A stretch of 45,898 nucleotides of DNA from an uncultured Saprospiraceae bacterium (GCA_937969415.1 CALBWK010000115.1:1-45898), one strand, 5' to 3'. Numbered from the stretch's first letter, positions 20,092 to 30,937 are shown. Notes: generated by a model not told the origin, from the sequence alone. A program made the numbers and translations.

Positions 20092-20865
20092 ATGAAAATT
20101 TTAAATTTGATTCTGGATTCAAAAAAACCAAAATTGGCAATAGCGAACTACATACTTGGCTTCATATTTCGGATAATATTTATTTTCTGTGCGCTGATTT
20201 TTCATCCAATTCAGTGGATAGCTTATAATCTAATAGGGGAGAATGCACAACAAAATACAGTTATATGGATGAATGGTATCCTTACCAAAGCTATTGGGTT
20301 CTGTGGTAATAAACTAAAGTATACAAATAGGTATGAAGTGCCAGCAGATCGACCTATTGTCTTTGCTGCTAATCATCAAAGTATGTGGGATATAGTAGGT
20401 ATCTATTGGTATTTACGAAAGTATAGACCAGTATTTGTTTCTAAAGTAGAACTAAAGAAGGGCCTACCCAGCATATCCTATAATCTCAGGAAGAGTGGAG
20501 CTGCCTTTGTAGACCTCAAGGATAAGAAAACAACAATTAAAGAAATACTCACCCTCAGCCAAAAGATACAAAAAGAAAGGAGAGCCGCCGTCATCTTTCC
20601 TGAAGGACGCAGATCTCGTGATGGTGTGCTTAAAGACTTTGCAGCGGGTGGACTAATAGCTTTATTAAAGAAGGCTCCAGATGCACTAGTTGTTCCTATA
20701 GCTATTGATGGCACTGGTGCAATAACTGCTAAGAAATATAAAATCAATGCTTTTAAGCAAGTAAGTTGGACAGTGCTAGAGCCCATCGATCCTAAGAAAA
20801 TGGATGGCGAAGCACTTGCAAATCGCATAAAAGCTATGATTGCTCAGGAGCTTGGGCAACTCTGA
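20092..20865 (+). CDS. 1-acyl-sn-glycerol-3-phosphate acyltransferase (PlsC-like)
   Basis: The family motifs are NHQSMWD (NHx4D catalytic motif) and FPEGRRSRDG (the EGTRS phosphate-binding motif), followed by VVPIAIDGTG. An N-terminal hydrophobic segment (ILGFIFRIIFIFCALIF) anchors it to the inner membrane. It would acylate lysophosphatidic acid to phosphatidic acid in phospholipid synthesis. The start could be 20092 (257 residues, MKILNL) or 20071 (264 residues, MNRVLW). The former leaves 20 bases to the divergent methyltransferase start. Other lysophospholipid or ornithine-lipid acyltransferases share the motifs. Confidence 0.85.
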   Translation: MKILNLILDSKKPKLAIANYILGFIFRIIFIFCALIFHPIQWIAYNLIGENAQQNTVIWMNGILTKAIGFCGNKLKYTNRYEVPADRPIVFAANHQSMWDIVGIYWYLRKYRPVFVSKVELKKGLPSISYNLRKSGAAFVDLKDKKTTIKEILTLSQKIQKERRAAVIFPEGRRSRDGVLKDFAAGGLIALLKKAPDALVVPIAIDGTGAITAKKYKINAFKQVSWTVLEPIDPKKMDGEALANRIKAMIAQELGQL

Positions 20866-20885
20866 TATCCTGACTCGAGAAACTG

Positions 20886-20893
20886 TACTTTTG
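20886..20893 (+). promoter_or_regulatory. -7 promoter box immediately before the tesB-like start
   Basis: TACTTTTG matches TAnnTTTG and ends four bases before the ATG at 20898, predicting a leaderless or nearly leaderless mRNA. No TTG is seen about 20 bases upstream, so the -33 element is weak. Confidence 0.5.
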
Positions 20894-20897
20894 CAAT

Positions 20898-21758
20898 ATG
20901 GAGCATATAGATCAGGTTATCGACCTATTAACTTTAGAGGAAATTGACTACTGTTTGTACCGAGGGCAATCTTACAAAACACCTTGGAATATCGTATTTG
21001 GAGGGCAGGTACTCGGTCAGTCATTGCACGCTGCTTACAGAACTGTTCCTAAAGATCGGATCCTTCACTCTATGCACGCCTATTTTATTTTACCTGGCAA
21101 TTGTGACATTCCTATTATCTACGAAGTCGATACCATAAGGGATGGAGGAAGCTTTACAACACGTAGGGTCGTCGCTAAGCAAAAAGGTAAAGCCATCTTT
21201 AATATGGCTGCCTCATTTCAACTAGATCAGCCGGGACTAGAACATCAAATTACTATGCCTGAAGTACAGGCTCCAGAAGATACCAAAAGTGTAGAGGAAA
21301 GGCTCAAACCGATAAAATTTTTGTCACCTAAAACTTACAAGAAATTAATTGGTATCGATCCCAATGCTTTTGAGTTCAGACCAGTAACAAATCCCTACGC
21401 TTTGCCTCCAAGGAATCACGAGCCGTATCTTAAAGTATGGTTTAAATCCATTGTAAAGGCCAATGTGGATAAGCCTATGCAACAGCAGTTGTTGGCTTGT
21501 GCTTCTGACTTTGGTCTGTTGAGGACCGCTGCACTTCCACATCAAACTAAGATTATGATGAAGAAAATGCTCTTTGCCAGCTTAGATCATGCGATGTGGT
21601 TTCACAAAGACTTTAAAATTGATGAATGGATGCTTTTCGAAACTGATAGTCCGACAGCTGGTAACTCAAGAGGATTTACTAGAGGCAGTATATATAATAG
21701 AGAGGGAGAACTTATTGCCAGTGTTGCCCAAGAAGGTTTGATGCGGATAAGATCCTAG
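20898..21758 (+). CDS. tesB: Acyl-CoA thioesterase II (TesB-like)
   Basis: This 286-residue double-hotdog thioesterase matches TesB throughout: DYCLYRGQSY, WNIVFGGQVLGQSLHAAYRTV, HSMHAYFILPGN, IPIIYEVDTIRDGGSFTTRRVVAKQ, FNMAASFQ, then a second hotdog with ASLDHAMWFHKDFKIDEWMLFETDSPTAGNSRGFTRG and a Gly-Gln-rich end. It hydrolyses medium/long acyl-CoA to free fatty acid and CoA. The length equals that of E. coli TesB. It lies just after the PlsC-like gene, so two lipid genes are adjacent, but it has its own promoter-like box. Confidence 0.9.
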   Translation: MEHIDQVIDLLTLEEIDYCLYRGQSYKTPWNIVFGGQVLGQSLHAAYRTVPKDRILHSMHAYFILPGNCDIPIIYEVDTIRDGGSFTTRRVVAKQKGKAIFNMAASFQLDQPGLEHQITMPEVQAPEDTKSVEERLKPIKFLSPKTYKKLIGIDPNAFEFRPVTNPYALPPRNHEPYLKVWFKSIVKANVDKPMQQQLLACASDFGLLRTAALPHQTKIMMKKMLFASLDHAMWFHKDFKIDEWMLFETDSPTAGNSRGFTRGSIYNREGELIASVAQEGLMRIRS

Positions 21759-21903
21759 TATTCCATCTAAGGTAAATTTACAGCGACCCACAACTTGCTT
21801 TCTATAGCCATAAAACTAACTATCGCTTGTAGAGAATTCAGTTAGACGCATTGATCTAGAACCTGCCTCTCAGAACAGAAAGGAACTTGACAGAGTGACT
21901 TCT

Positions 21904-23412
21904 TTATCGTTGATCTAACTGATTATCTGCTGTAATACTCACTTTCAGGATTCTCCCTTTATCCTCAACTCCTACATACAAAAAGCCATCTGCGCCCATC
22001 TCGATAGCCCGCACTCGACCAATATCCTTAAGTATGCGCTCTTCTTCTACAAGTTGGTCTCCATCCACCCGCACTCGGCTGATATAATTGAATCTAAGAG
22101 AACCAGACAAAATGTCTCCCTTCCAATGCGGATAATGTTCATCGACTTGTGCCATTCCACTAGGTGCAATAGATGGAATCCAGACGTTGACGGGATGTCT
22201 CATTCCTTCCATTTCAGACTTATCAGTGAAGGCAGTTCCGTTATAATTAATACCATAAGAGACTGTAGGCCAACCATAATTGACGGCTTTTTCTACTAGG
22301 TTAAGTTCATCTCCTCCGCGTGGCCCGTGCTCGTGCACCCAGATCTTATCGTTCTGAGCATCATAGATCATCCCTTGCTGATTTCGATGGCCATAGGACC
22401 ATATAGATTGTATAGCTTCTGCTTCGTTATAGAATGGATTATCCTGAGGTATCCGACCGTCTTCATAAAGTCTATGCACCTTGCCACAAGCATTGGTCAG
22501 GAACTGGGGGTGATCATCTCGCTTACCTCTATCACCGACAGTGATATACATATAACCCTCTTTATCAAATACTATTCTAGACCCAAAATGATACTTAGTA
22601 GAGACATAAGGAAGCGCTTCAAAAATGTCTTCCTGATCTACAAATTGGTTATCCTTAATCTTACCCCTCACAACTGCAGTAGTATATTTTAATCCATTGG
22701 CTTTGGTATAACTTAAGTAGATCCACCCATTCTCTTCATACTGTGGATGTAAGGCTACATCCATCATCCCACCTTGGCCGTGTGCTTTAGCGTCAGGTGC
22801 ACCTTGAATTTCAACTGCCTCCTCTCCGGGGCGCTTAATATTAAATGTTCCTTTCCTTTCGGTAAAAAAGATAGTGCCGTCTGAAAGCACTTTAATACCC
22901 CAGGGGATTTCAATTCCCTCTACGATAGTGTCTACTTGTACATTGTAGTAATCGGTTATATAATGCTTCGGCGTGGAGTCTTCTACAATATCATAGGTGT
23001 TTCTATCAGCTATACCTTGCAAAATGTATTGAGCCAAGATTGTTATCTCCTCTGGCTTTAGCGTTTGCTCATAGGCAGGCATACCTTCATTGACCATTCC
23101 CTTAGCTATTGATCGCTCTATATCTTGTTGAGTAGAACCATACTCCCATTTACGATCGACAAAAGTCTTCATTCTCTGTCCATGGCAACCAGAACAGAAT
23201 TTCTCAAAGTACACCTTAGGATTAAAGCCTGTCGAATGCTCCTCGGCTTCAATTTCCATATCTGCGGCTTTGACTGTAGCTTTCTTCGGTGATAGCGCTT
23301 GCTCAAGATGAGCAGCCTTCGCCAGTGTATCGCTACTCTTGTTGTTGCAACTCATTGCAACAGCTATACACGCTACAAGAGCTAATAGAATATAGGACTT
23401 GATTTTATGCAT
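21904..23412 (-). CDS. Lipoprotein fusion of cytochrome c and PQQ-dependent sugar dehydrogenase-like propeller
   Basis: This is a 502-residue protein. The start at 23412 (MHKIKSYILLALVACIAVAMSC) gives a lipoprotein signal; the longer ORF start at 23454 would bury it. Residues ~45-130 form a c-type cytochrome with a single heme site, CSGCH. The rest is a glucose/sorbosone dehydrogenase-type six-bladed propeller: VDTIVEGIEIPWGIKVLSDG, ERKGTFNI, GQGGMMDVALHPQYEENG, SRIVFDKEGYMYITVGDRG, IWVHEHGPRGGDELN. The fold binds PQQ and oxidises sugars or alcohols, with the attached heme as electron acceptor (inference). A catalytic His-Arg pair is plausible but not verified. Confidence 0.85.
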   Translation of the reverse strand: MHKIKSYILLALVACIAVAMSCNNKSSDTLAKAAHLEQALSPKKATVKAADMEIEAEEHSTGFNPKVYFEKFCSGCHGQRMKTFVDRKWEYGSTQQDIERSIAKGMVNEGMPAYEQTLKPEEITILAQYILQGIADRNTYDIVEDSTPKHYITDYYNVQVDTIVEGIEIPWGIKVLSDGTIFFTERKGTFNIKRPGEEAVEIQGAPDAKAHGQGGMMDVALHPQYEENGWIYLSYTKANGLKYTTAVVRGKIKDNQFVDQEDIFEALPYVSTKYHFGSRIVFDKEGYMYITVGDRGKRDDHPQFLTNACGKVHRLYEDGRIPQDNPFYNEAEAIQSIWSYGHRNQQGMIYDAQNDKIWVHEHGPRGGDELNLVEKAVNYGWPTVSYGINYNGTAFTDKSEMEGMRHPVNVWIPSIAPSGMAQVDEHYPHWKGDILSGSLRFNYISRVRVDGDQLVEEERILKDIGRVRAIEMGADGFLYVGVEDKGRILKVSITADNQLDQR

Positions 23413-23572
23413 TCTATCAATTTGATTCGAAGAAACAACAAGTTTTTGAATCAATGAGAATTATAAATGTAAGAAAATCAATAAATCGAAATTTCGTATG
23501 TAGGCTATGTCCGTTCATCTAGGTATGTCGCATCAGTCAGAGAGCATTGTTACAGATTGTTTATTAAGGTAT

Positions 23573-23580
23573 TATCTTGC
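23573..23580 (+). promoter_or_regulatory. Promoter-like box upstream of the TlpA-like gene
   Basis: TATCTTGC is a near match to TAnnTTTG, 30 bases before the ATG at 23611. The same eight bases plus GTC also occur upstream of the Fic gene at 32303, which supports it as a used variant box. Confidence 0.3.
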
Positions 23581-23610
23581 GTCTCATTACTGTACTAAAG
23601 ACTTCTAAGT

Positions 23611-25931
<2,321 letters not shown>

Positions 25932-25973
25932 TTAGCAGTCTTCTTACTACCTTGCAACTTAAGTATCATCCTT

Positions 25974-26837
25974 ATGAAACAACTATTTATAACAGCAATT
26001 ATTACAATTGTAGCAATCCATCAAACTGATGCACAAGAAGAATTAGAATGGAACTGGGATACAACAATCAGGATCCAAAAGGGCTTTTCTTCTACAATTA
26101 GGGACTATGGGGAGGCATTAATTATCCCTGTCGATCCACCTACCAAGCATTGTCTTACAGAAACATATAGAAATAGATATCGCAAAGTCACGGATACCTT
26201 GGGAGTCTTTGATATTACAGATGAAATTCCAGAGAGATATTTTACAGATTCACGGGTGATAGAACCAGGCTATCTTATACGCTATGACAGTGTATCTACC
26301 ACAAAAATCATTCAACGGAAAAAGGAGTATATAAGAGCAGTAAAACCCGTATATGGATTACCGAGACTGGTTACTGACTATGACGCTGGCATTAACTACG
26401 TTCTACTTAATAGGATTAATGTCCACAAATATGATCTCATAGAAACTATCTGTTGGGATTCAGTTGACGAAGAATTTATAGATCTAGTCATTTCCAAATT
26501 GGATTCTATGGGTTATCCTGTCAGTCAAGATTATGAATTTCTAGATGATGAATATGAAGAATCTAGAACCGATAGCAGATATGATCAGAGAGCTGCAGAC
26601 GTTGACAACAAAGTGGGTACCTATAAGCAGCGCAATGAGATCAGGCAACCAAAACCTAAACCACTCTCTAATCTGGCTGACCCAGATATAAATCAAAAAA
26701 TCCTTGAGCTAAAAGAAAAGAGAATGTTCAGTGCATTACGTGATTATCAGTACGATAGACTCTTGCGTACGGGATATCTAGACATAGAGACTCTACGATC
26801 CCTTGAAATAGATCTGCAACCTTACGAATTAGATTAG
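25974..26837 (+). CDS. Exported protein with a putative peptidoglycan-binding-like C-terminus
   Basis: The protein has 287 residues from the ATG at 25974, chosen because it begins a signal peptide (MKQLFITAIITIVAIHQTDAQ). The middle is beta-rich and strongly acidic (FLDDEYEESRTDSRYDQRA). The last ~50 residues (ILELKEKRMFSALRDYQYDR, LRTGYLDIETLRSLEI) resemble the 'xLxxYQxxxGLxxGxLDxxTLxxLGI' pattern of PG_binding_1 domains in Bacteroidota; this is a weak match. I recognise no enzyme motif. The gene lies divergently from the ABC-F gene, with 117 bases between starts. Confidence 0.6.
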   Translation: MKQLFITAIITIVAIHQTDAQEELEWNWDTTIRIQKGFSSTIRDYGEALIIPVDPPTKHCLTETYRNRYRKVTDTLGVFDITDEIPERYFTDSRVIEPGYLIRYDSVSTTKIIQRKKEYIRAVKPVYGLPRLVTDYDAGINYVLLNRINVHKYDLIETICWDSVDEEFIDLVISKLDSMGYPVSQDYEFLDDEYEESRTDSRYDQRAADVDNKVGTYKQRNEIRQPKPKPLSNLADPDINQKILELKEKRMFSALRDYQYDRLLRTGYLDIETLRSLEIDLQPYELD

Positions 26838-26927
26838 TCCTAGACTACCTTAGCAACAGCTCACTTTTAACTAATGAAATACTAACTTTAGTGCCGATTT
26901 AGAAATTTACATTCACCTTCAAAGCGT

Positions 26928-28262
26928 ATGGTTTCACAAATTGCATTTGCATCTATCCTAGGGTTAGTAGCTTCTAGAGCATATAAGTCCTACAGCCATA
27001 TATATCAATCTATCAAACTAGGAAAAGATGAAACAATCTCGGGGGATAGTGGGACCAGATGGAAGAATGTATTGCTGGTGGCATTTGGGCAGAAAAAGAT
27101 GTTCAAAAGAATTATACCGGCTGTATTGCATCTATTCATCTACGTGGCCTTTCTCTTTACACAGATTGAGCTCATAGAGATCATATTGGATGGCCTCTTA
27201 GGAAAGCATAGAATCTTTGCCTCTCTCTTAGGAGGATTATATACGCTGATCATTAATAGCATCGAGTTCCTTTCATTGGGTGCCTTGATATCTACTGTCA
27301 TTTTCCTGTGGAGAAGAAACCTCCTTAAGGTCCCGCGATTGGTGATGCCAGAGATGAAAGGTTGGCCGACGCTAGATGCTAACTATATCCTCATTGCAGA
27401 GATCGTATTGATCACCGCTATATTCACTATGAATGGTGCAGATGGTCTACTCCAGAAGTTGGATCCAGTACATTACCCTGATACGGGGACATTGGTCTTA
27501 AGCTCTGCAGTAGGTGGCTTGTTTTCAGGATTATCAGAAGGTACTTTACATTTTCTCGAGCGGGCAGGCTGGTGGCTACATATATTGGTTGTATTTGGTT
27601 TTCTTCTTTATCTGCCTATATCCAAGCATCTCCATATTATGTTGGCCTTCCCTAATGTGTATTTCTCCAAGCTCAAGTCTAGAGGAGAGATGCCCAATAT
27701 GCCAGAAATAATGAACGAGGTAAAATCTATGATGGGACTCGGCGATCCTAATGCTGAAGAACCACCAATGTCTGAGGAGTTGCCCAATTTTGGATCTAAA
27801 GACATTATGGATCTTAGTTGGAAAACAATCCTTGATGCCTATACGTGTACGGAGTGCGGCAGATGCTCTTCAGTATGTCCCGCTAATGGCACTGGTAAAA
27901 AACTTTCTCCTAGAAAGATTATGATGGACATCCGAGACCGGGCAACTGAAGTCGCTGAAGTAGTTAAGGAGCAAGACTATAGTACTGAAGCGTTCGATGA
28001 TGGGAAGTCCTTATTTGACTATATATCAGATGAAGAGCTCTTTGCTTGTACGACCTGTAATGCCTGCGTCGAAGCGTGCCCAGTTATGATTAATCCACTG
28101 GAGCCAATTCTCGAGCTCAGACGCTATAAGATATTAACGGACTCTGCGGGCCCAGCAGATTGGATGCCGATGTTTACCAGTCTTGAAAATACTGGGGCAG
28201 TATGGCAGATGCCTAATGAACGTATAGAATGGGCCAAAGAGCTGAATGAATCTAAATCCTAA
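26928..28262 (+). CDS. Membrane-bound (Fe-S) dicluster protein, HdrD/GlpC-like electron-transfer subunit
   Basis: In this 444-residue protein the N-terminal half has about five hydrophobic spans (AVLHLFIYVAFLFTQIELIE, LGALISTVIFLW, YILIAEIVLITAIFTM and others), resembling a nitrate-reductase-gamma-like cytochrome b module. The C-terminal half holds two 4Fe-4S motifs, CTECGRCSSVCP near residue 307 and CTTCNACVEACP near 374. The next gene encodes the CCG-domain partner 22 bases later. Together they look like an HdrDE/GlpBC-type quinone-linked oxidoreductase pair. The electron donor is unknown; lactate, glycolate or a disulfide are options. Start is the first ATG in frame. Confidence 0.82.
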   Translation: MVSQIAFASILGLVASRAYKSYSHIYQSIKLGKDETISGDSGTRWKNVLLVAFGQKKMFKRIIPAVLHLFIYVAFLFTQIELIEIILDGLLGKHRIFASLLGGLYTLIINSIEFLSLGALISTVIFLWRRNLLKVPRLVMPEMKGWPTLDANYILIAEIVLITAIFTMNGADGLLQKLDPVHYPDTGTLVLSSAVGGLFSGLSEGTLHFLERAGWWLHILVVFGFLLYLPISKHLHIMLAFPNVYFSKLKSRGEMPNMPEIMNEVKSMMGLGDPNAEEPPMSEELPNFGSKDIMDLSWKTILDAYTCTECGRCSSVCPANGTGKKLSPRKIMMDIRDRATEVAEVVKEQDYSTEAFDDGKSLFDYISDEELFACTTCNACVEACPVMINPLEPILELRRYKILTDSAGPADWMPMFTSLENTGAVWQMPNERIEWAKELNESKS

Positions 28263-28284
28263 AATCCCTCAATAAGAAAAGAAG

Positions 28285-29070
28285 ATGAAAGTATATACAC
28301 TAGCAGAATATGCAGGTATGGATACAGAGCCAGAAATCTTATTCTGGGTCGGATGTGCAGGAAGTTTTGATCCACGAGCACAAAAAATAACACAAGCCCT
28401 TGTCAAAATATTACATCACGCAGGCATCAAGTATGCCGTACTGGGTAATGAAGAATCTTGTACTGGTGATCCAGCACGTAGATCTGGCAATGAGTTCATC
28501 TTTCAGATGATGGCTCTCCAGAACATTGAGGTATTGAATATGTACAAGGTCGAGAAAATAGTGACGGCTTGTCCGCATTGCTTCAATACGCTTAAGAACG
28601 AGTATCCAGAGCTTGGAGGCAATTACACGGTTGTACACCATACGCAACTTATCCAAGAGCTTATTGATGAAGGCAAAATCACTATAGAAGGTGGAGCCTT
28701 TCAAGGTAAGAAAATCACCTACCACGATTCTTGTTATCTAGGTAGAGTAAATGATATCTACGAAGCGCCGAGAAATATCCTGAATAAACTTGATGGTACT
28801 CTTCAGGAAGCCAAGCGATCGAGAAAGAATGGCTTTTGCTGTGGAGCTGGCGGGGCACAAGTCTTTAAGGAAGAAGAAAAAAGCAGCAATGATAAGAAGG
28901 TCAATGTGGAGAGGGTAGCCGAGCTGTTAGAAACCGATCCTGACATAATCGCTGTCAACTGTCCATTCTGCACAATTATGATGAATGATGGTATCAAAAA
29001 TGAAGGCAAAGAAGAGGATGTTATGATCTATGACATTTCAGAGCTCATCGTCCAAGCCAATAAGTGGTAA
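28285..29070 (+). CDS. CCG-domain (cysteine-rich) Fe-S oxidoreductase, HdrB/LldE-like
   Basis: This 261-residue protein has two cysteine-rich (CCG) domains: FWVGCAGSFDPRAQ, EESCTGDPARRSGNEF, TACPHCFNTLKNEYP, then HDSCYLGRVN, GFCCGAGGAQVFKEE and VNCPFCTIMMNDG. CCG domains bind an unusual 4Fe-4S cluster used in heterodisulfide-type and LutA/GlcF-type enzymes. It is the soluble partner of the preceding membrane Fe-S protein; the short spacing and fixed order support one complex. The 3' end overlaps an unused extension of the following frame. Confidence 0.88.
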   Translation: MKVYTLAEYAGMDTEPEILFWVGCAGSFDPRAQKITQALVKILHHAGIKYAVLGNEESCTGDPARRSGNEFIFQMMALQNIEVLNMYKVEKIVTACPHCFNTLKNEYPELGGNYTVVHHTQLIQELIDEGKITIEGGAFQGKKITYHDSCYLGRVNDIYEAPRNILNKLDGTLQEAKRSRKNGFCCGAGGAQVFKEEEKSSNDKKVNVERVAELLETDPDIIAVNCPFCTIMMNDGIKNEGKEEDVMIYDISELIVQANKW

Positions 29071-29074
29071 TAAG

Positions 29075-29488
29075 ATGGTCGTCTTATCTGTATTCCTTTC
29101 TTTAGTATTTCTCATTCTCGCTACGATACATTTGAGCTGGGCCATCGGGAGTACTTGGGGTTTAGAGAGTGCCTTACCCTCTGATACAGCTGGCGAAAAA
29201 GTTTTCACGCCATCAGCGAGTATGACCTTATTGGTGGCTTTGGGATTACTGATTTGTGCTTTTATGTATTTCATTAATCCAGAACCAGGTAATCCTAAGA
29301 ATTGGATATTTGAGTGGGGTAGACTGATAATTCCAATACTGTTCTTCTTCAGAGCAATAGGAGATTTTAAATACGTCGGACTAACCAAGAAAATTAAAGA
29401 GACTAGGTTTGCTCAAATGGATACAAAGTATTTTACGCCTATTTGCCTAGCTATCAGCCTTATGGGTTTCCTAATAAGGTTTTTCTAA
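29075..29488 (+). CDS. DUF3995 membrane protein
   Basis: The protein has 137 residues from the ATG at 29075, five bases after the previous stop. The earlier in-frame ATG at 29030 would overlap the CCG gene and add a polar tail before the first helix. Four hydrophobic segments are visible: VFLSLVFLILATIHLSWAIG, SMTLLVALGLLICAFMYFIN, RLIIPILFFFRAIGDFKYVG and YFTPICLAISLMGFLIRFF. HLSWAxGxxWG and RxIGDFKYVGLTK are typical of DUF3995. The function is unknown. It is the last gene of the 26928-29488 operon. Confidence 0.78.
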   Translation: MVVLSVFLSLVFLILATIHLSWAIGSTWGLESALPSDTAGEKVFTPSASMTLLVALGLLICAFMYFINPEPGNPKNWIFEWGRLIIPILFFFRAIGDFKYVGLTKKIKETRFAQMDTKYFTPICLAISLMGFLIRFF

Positions 29489-29559
29489 GCAACCTTTAAT
29501 ATGGTCAGCTCGTCATTTACCACCAATAATGCAATCTTCAGCACCTGGGCAATTATATA

Positions 29560-29571
29560 ATTAGTACTAAT
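29560..29571. promoter_or_regulatory. 12-bp perfect palindrome upstream of the type III PKS gene
   Basis: ATTAGTACTAAT reads identically on both strands. It lies 169 bases before the PKS start in a 250-base non-coding stretch and could bind a dimeric repressor. Confidence 0.3.
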
Positions 29572-29661
29572 AATTCTACACTGGGACATACATTTAGGAG
29601 GGCCGTAGACTTCCTACTATTCATAATCTACTGACATTCAGAGGTTTAAACAACCAACTAT

Positions 29662-29681
29662 ACTTATATATAAATATAAGT
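29662..29681. promoter_or_regulatory. 8-bp inverted repeat with 4-base spacer before the type III PKS gene
   Basis: ACTTATAT / ATATAAGT are perfect arms separated by ATAA, ending 58 bases before the ATG. The very AT-rich dyad is operator-like or could be part of the promoter. Confidence 0.35.
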
Positions 29682-29739
29682 GGACCTCGACTTTGGTCTT
29701 ATTTCCCTATATTGCTTCGAATACCCTAATACAATTCCA

Positions 29740-30861
29740 ATGGCACATATCCATTCAGTTATTTCTGAAGTACCGCAGTACAACATCTCACAAATGGAAT
29801 TCTACGATCACGTAGCTCCTAAGATTAATCCAAGGTTACATAACATCTTCAAGAAGATTCTGAATGGCAGCCAGATCAGAAAAAGACATTTTAGTATAGG
29901 CTTGGATCAGATGACAGGATTGACTGAGCAAAAACAAGTCGGGGACAAGTTCAGTATATGGAAGGAAACGACTATGGAATTTTGGACACGACAAGCTAAC
30001 GATATTATCAAAAAGGCTGGATTGAGACCAGACGAAATAGATGGCATCTGCACCTCGACTACTTCAGGATTCATTACACCAGATCCAGCAGTTCTCATAC
30101 AACATGAACTCGGCTTACGTGGTGACATTATTAGAATGCCCCTGTTTGGATTTGGGTGCTCTGGTGGACAAGCTGCTATACATAGAGTAGATGAATACCT
30201 AACTGCCTTTCCAGATCGTGCATTCCTCGTATTTGTGGGAGAAGCACTTAGTACTCAATATGAAGAAGCGCAATCTGTTTCCACACTTGTATCAAATAGT
30301 ATTTTCGGAGATGGATACGCGACAATGTTGATGGTCGGGAAAGAGCATAGACTAGCTTCTAAGTCGCAAATAGAAATAATGAATATCAAGAGTATTATTT
30401 TTCCAAATTGCGATTTTGCCATAGGTCAGTGGATGACCGATGAAGGCATACATACTCATCTGGACGCAAAATTACCTCGTCTGGTAAAGAGTAGTATAAA
30501 AGCACCATTAGATGCTATGTTCAATGAGGCAGGCGTAGAGTCTTCTGATGTCGACTACTGGATATGTCATGCTGGAGGTCCTAAGGTAATGGAAGTATTT
30601 GCAGAAACGATGCATCTAGGAGATGATGCGCTTCACGATACTATGGAGACCTACAGAAACTATGGAAACCAGAGTTCAGTATCTGTCGTCACTGCTCTAG
30701 ATAGAATCCTAAGTAATAACACAGAAGCTGGCCTTGGATATATGATGGCATTAGGCCCTGGAATACATATGGAATACTCCCTATGTAAAGTGACGCCTAG
30801 GCCAAAATCTGAAAAAATGACGCATGCAAAATCCCGAATAGAAGAAACTATAGAAATTTAA
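29740..30861 (+). CDS. Type III polyketide synthase-like (chalcone/stilbene synthase family) enzyme
   Basis: The protein has 373 residues from the ATG at 29740; an upstream in-frame ATG at 29680 adds 20 residues overlapping a dyad. The Cys-His-Asn triad is seen as Cys140 (FGFGCSGGQAA), His277 (WICHAGGPKVME) and Asn310 (NYGNQSS). The spacings of 137 and 33 residues closely match chalcone synthase (139 and 33). The C-terminal ALGPGIHMEY matches the family's GFGPGLTVE loop. The enzyme would extend an acyl-CoA with malonyl-CoA units without an ACP, giving pyrones or alkylresorcinol-like products (inference). No tailoring methyltransferase or oxidase is adjacent. KAS III is the alternative family, but GNQSS and CHAGGP favour type III PKS. 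Confidence 0.85.
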   Translation: MAHIHSVISEVPQYNISQMEFYDHVAPKINPRLHNIFKKILNGSQIRKRHFSIGLDQMTGLTEQKQVGDKFSIWKETTMEFWTRQANDIIKKAGLRPDEIDGICTSTTSGFITPDPAVLIQHELGLRGDIIRMPLFGFGCSGGQAAIHRVDEYLTAFPDRAFLVFVGEALSTQYEEAQSVSTLVSNSIFGDGYATMLMVGKEHRLASKSQIEIMNIKSIIFPNCDFAIGQWMTDEGIHTHLDAKLPRLVKSSIKAPLDAMFNEAGVESSDVDYWICHAGGPKVMEVFAETMHLGDDALHDTMETYRNYGNQSSVSVVTALDRILSNNTEAGLGYMMALGPGIHMEYSLCKVTPRPKSEKMTHAKSRIEETIEI

Positions 30862-30937
30862 CCTCAAATAACTTTCCCAACTTACCCCTAATCTTACATA
30901 AAGTAGCCTACATCGTAAGTTACTTAAAGGAAAGATT

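Noticed and set aside
20072-20140. Longer methyltransferase N-terminus starting at TTG 20140
   Set aside because: The added residues do not resemble the family N-terminus and overlap the acyltransferase start region on the other strand; family similarity begins only at FYLRAET.
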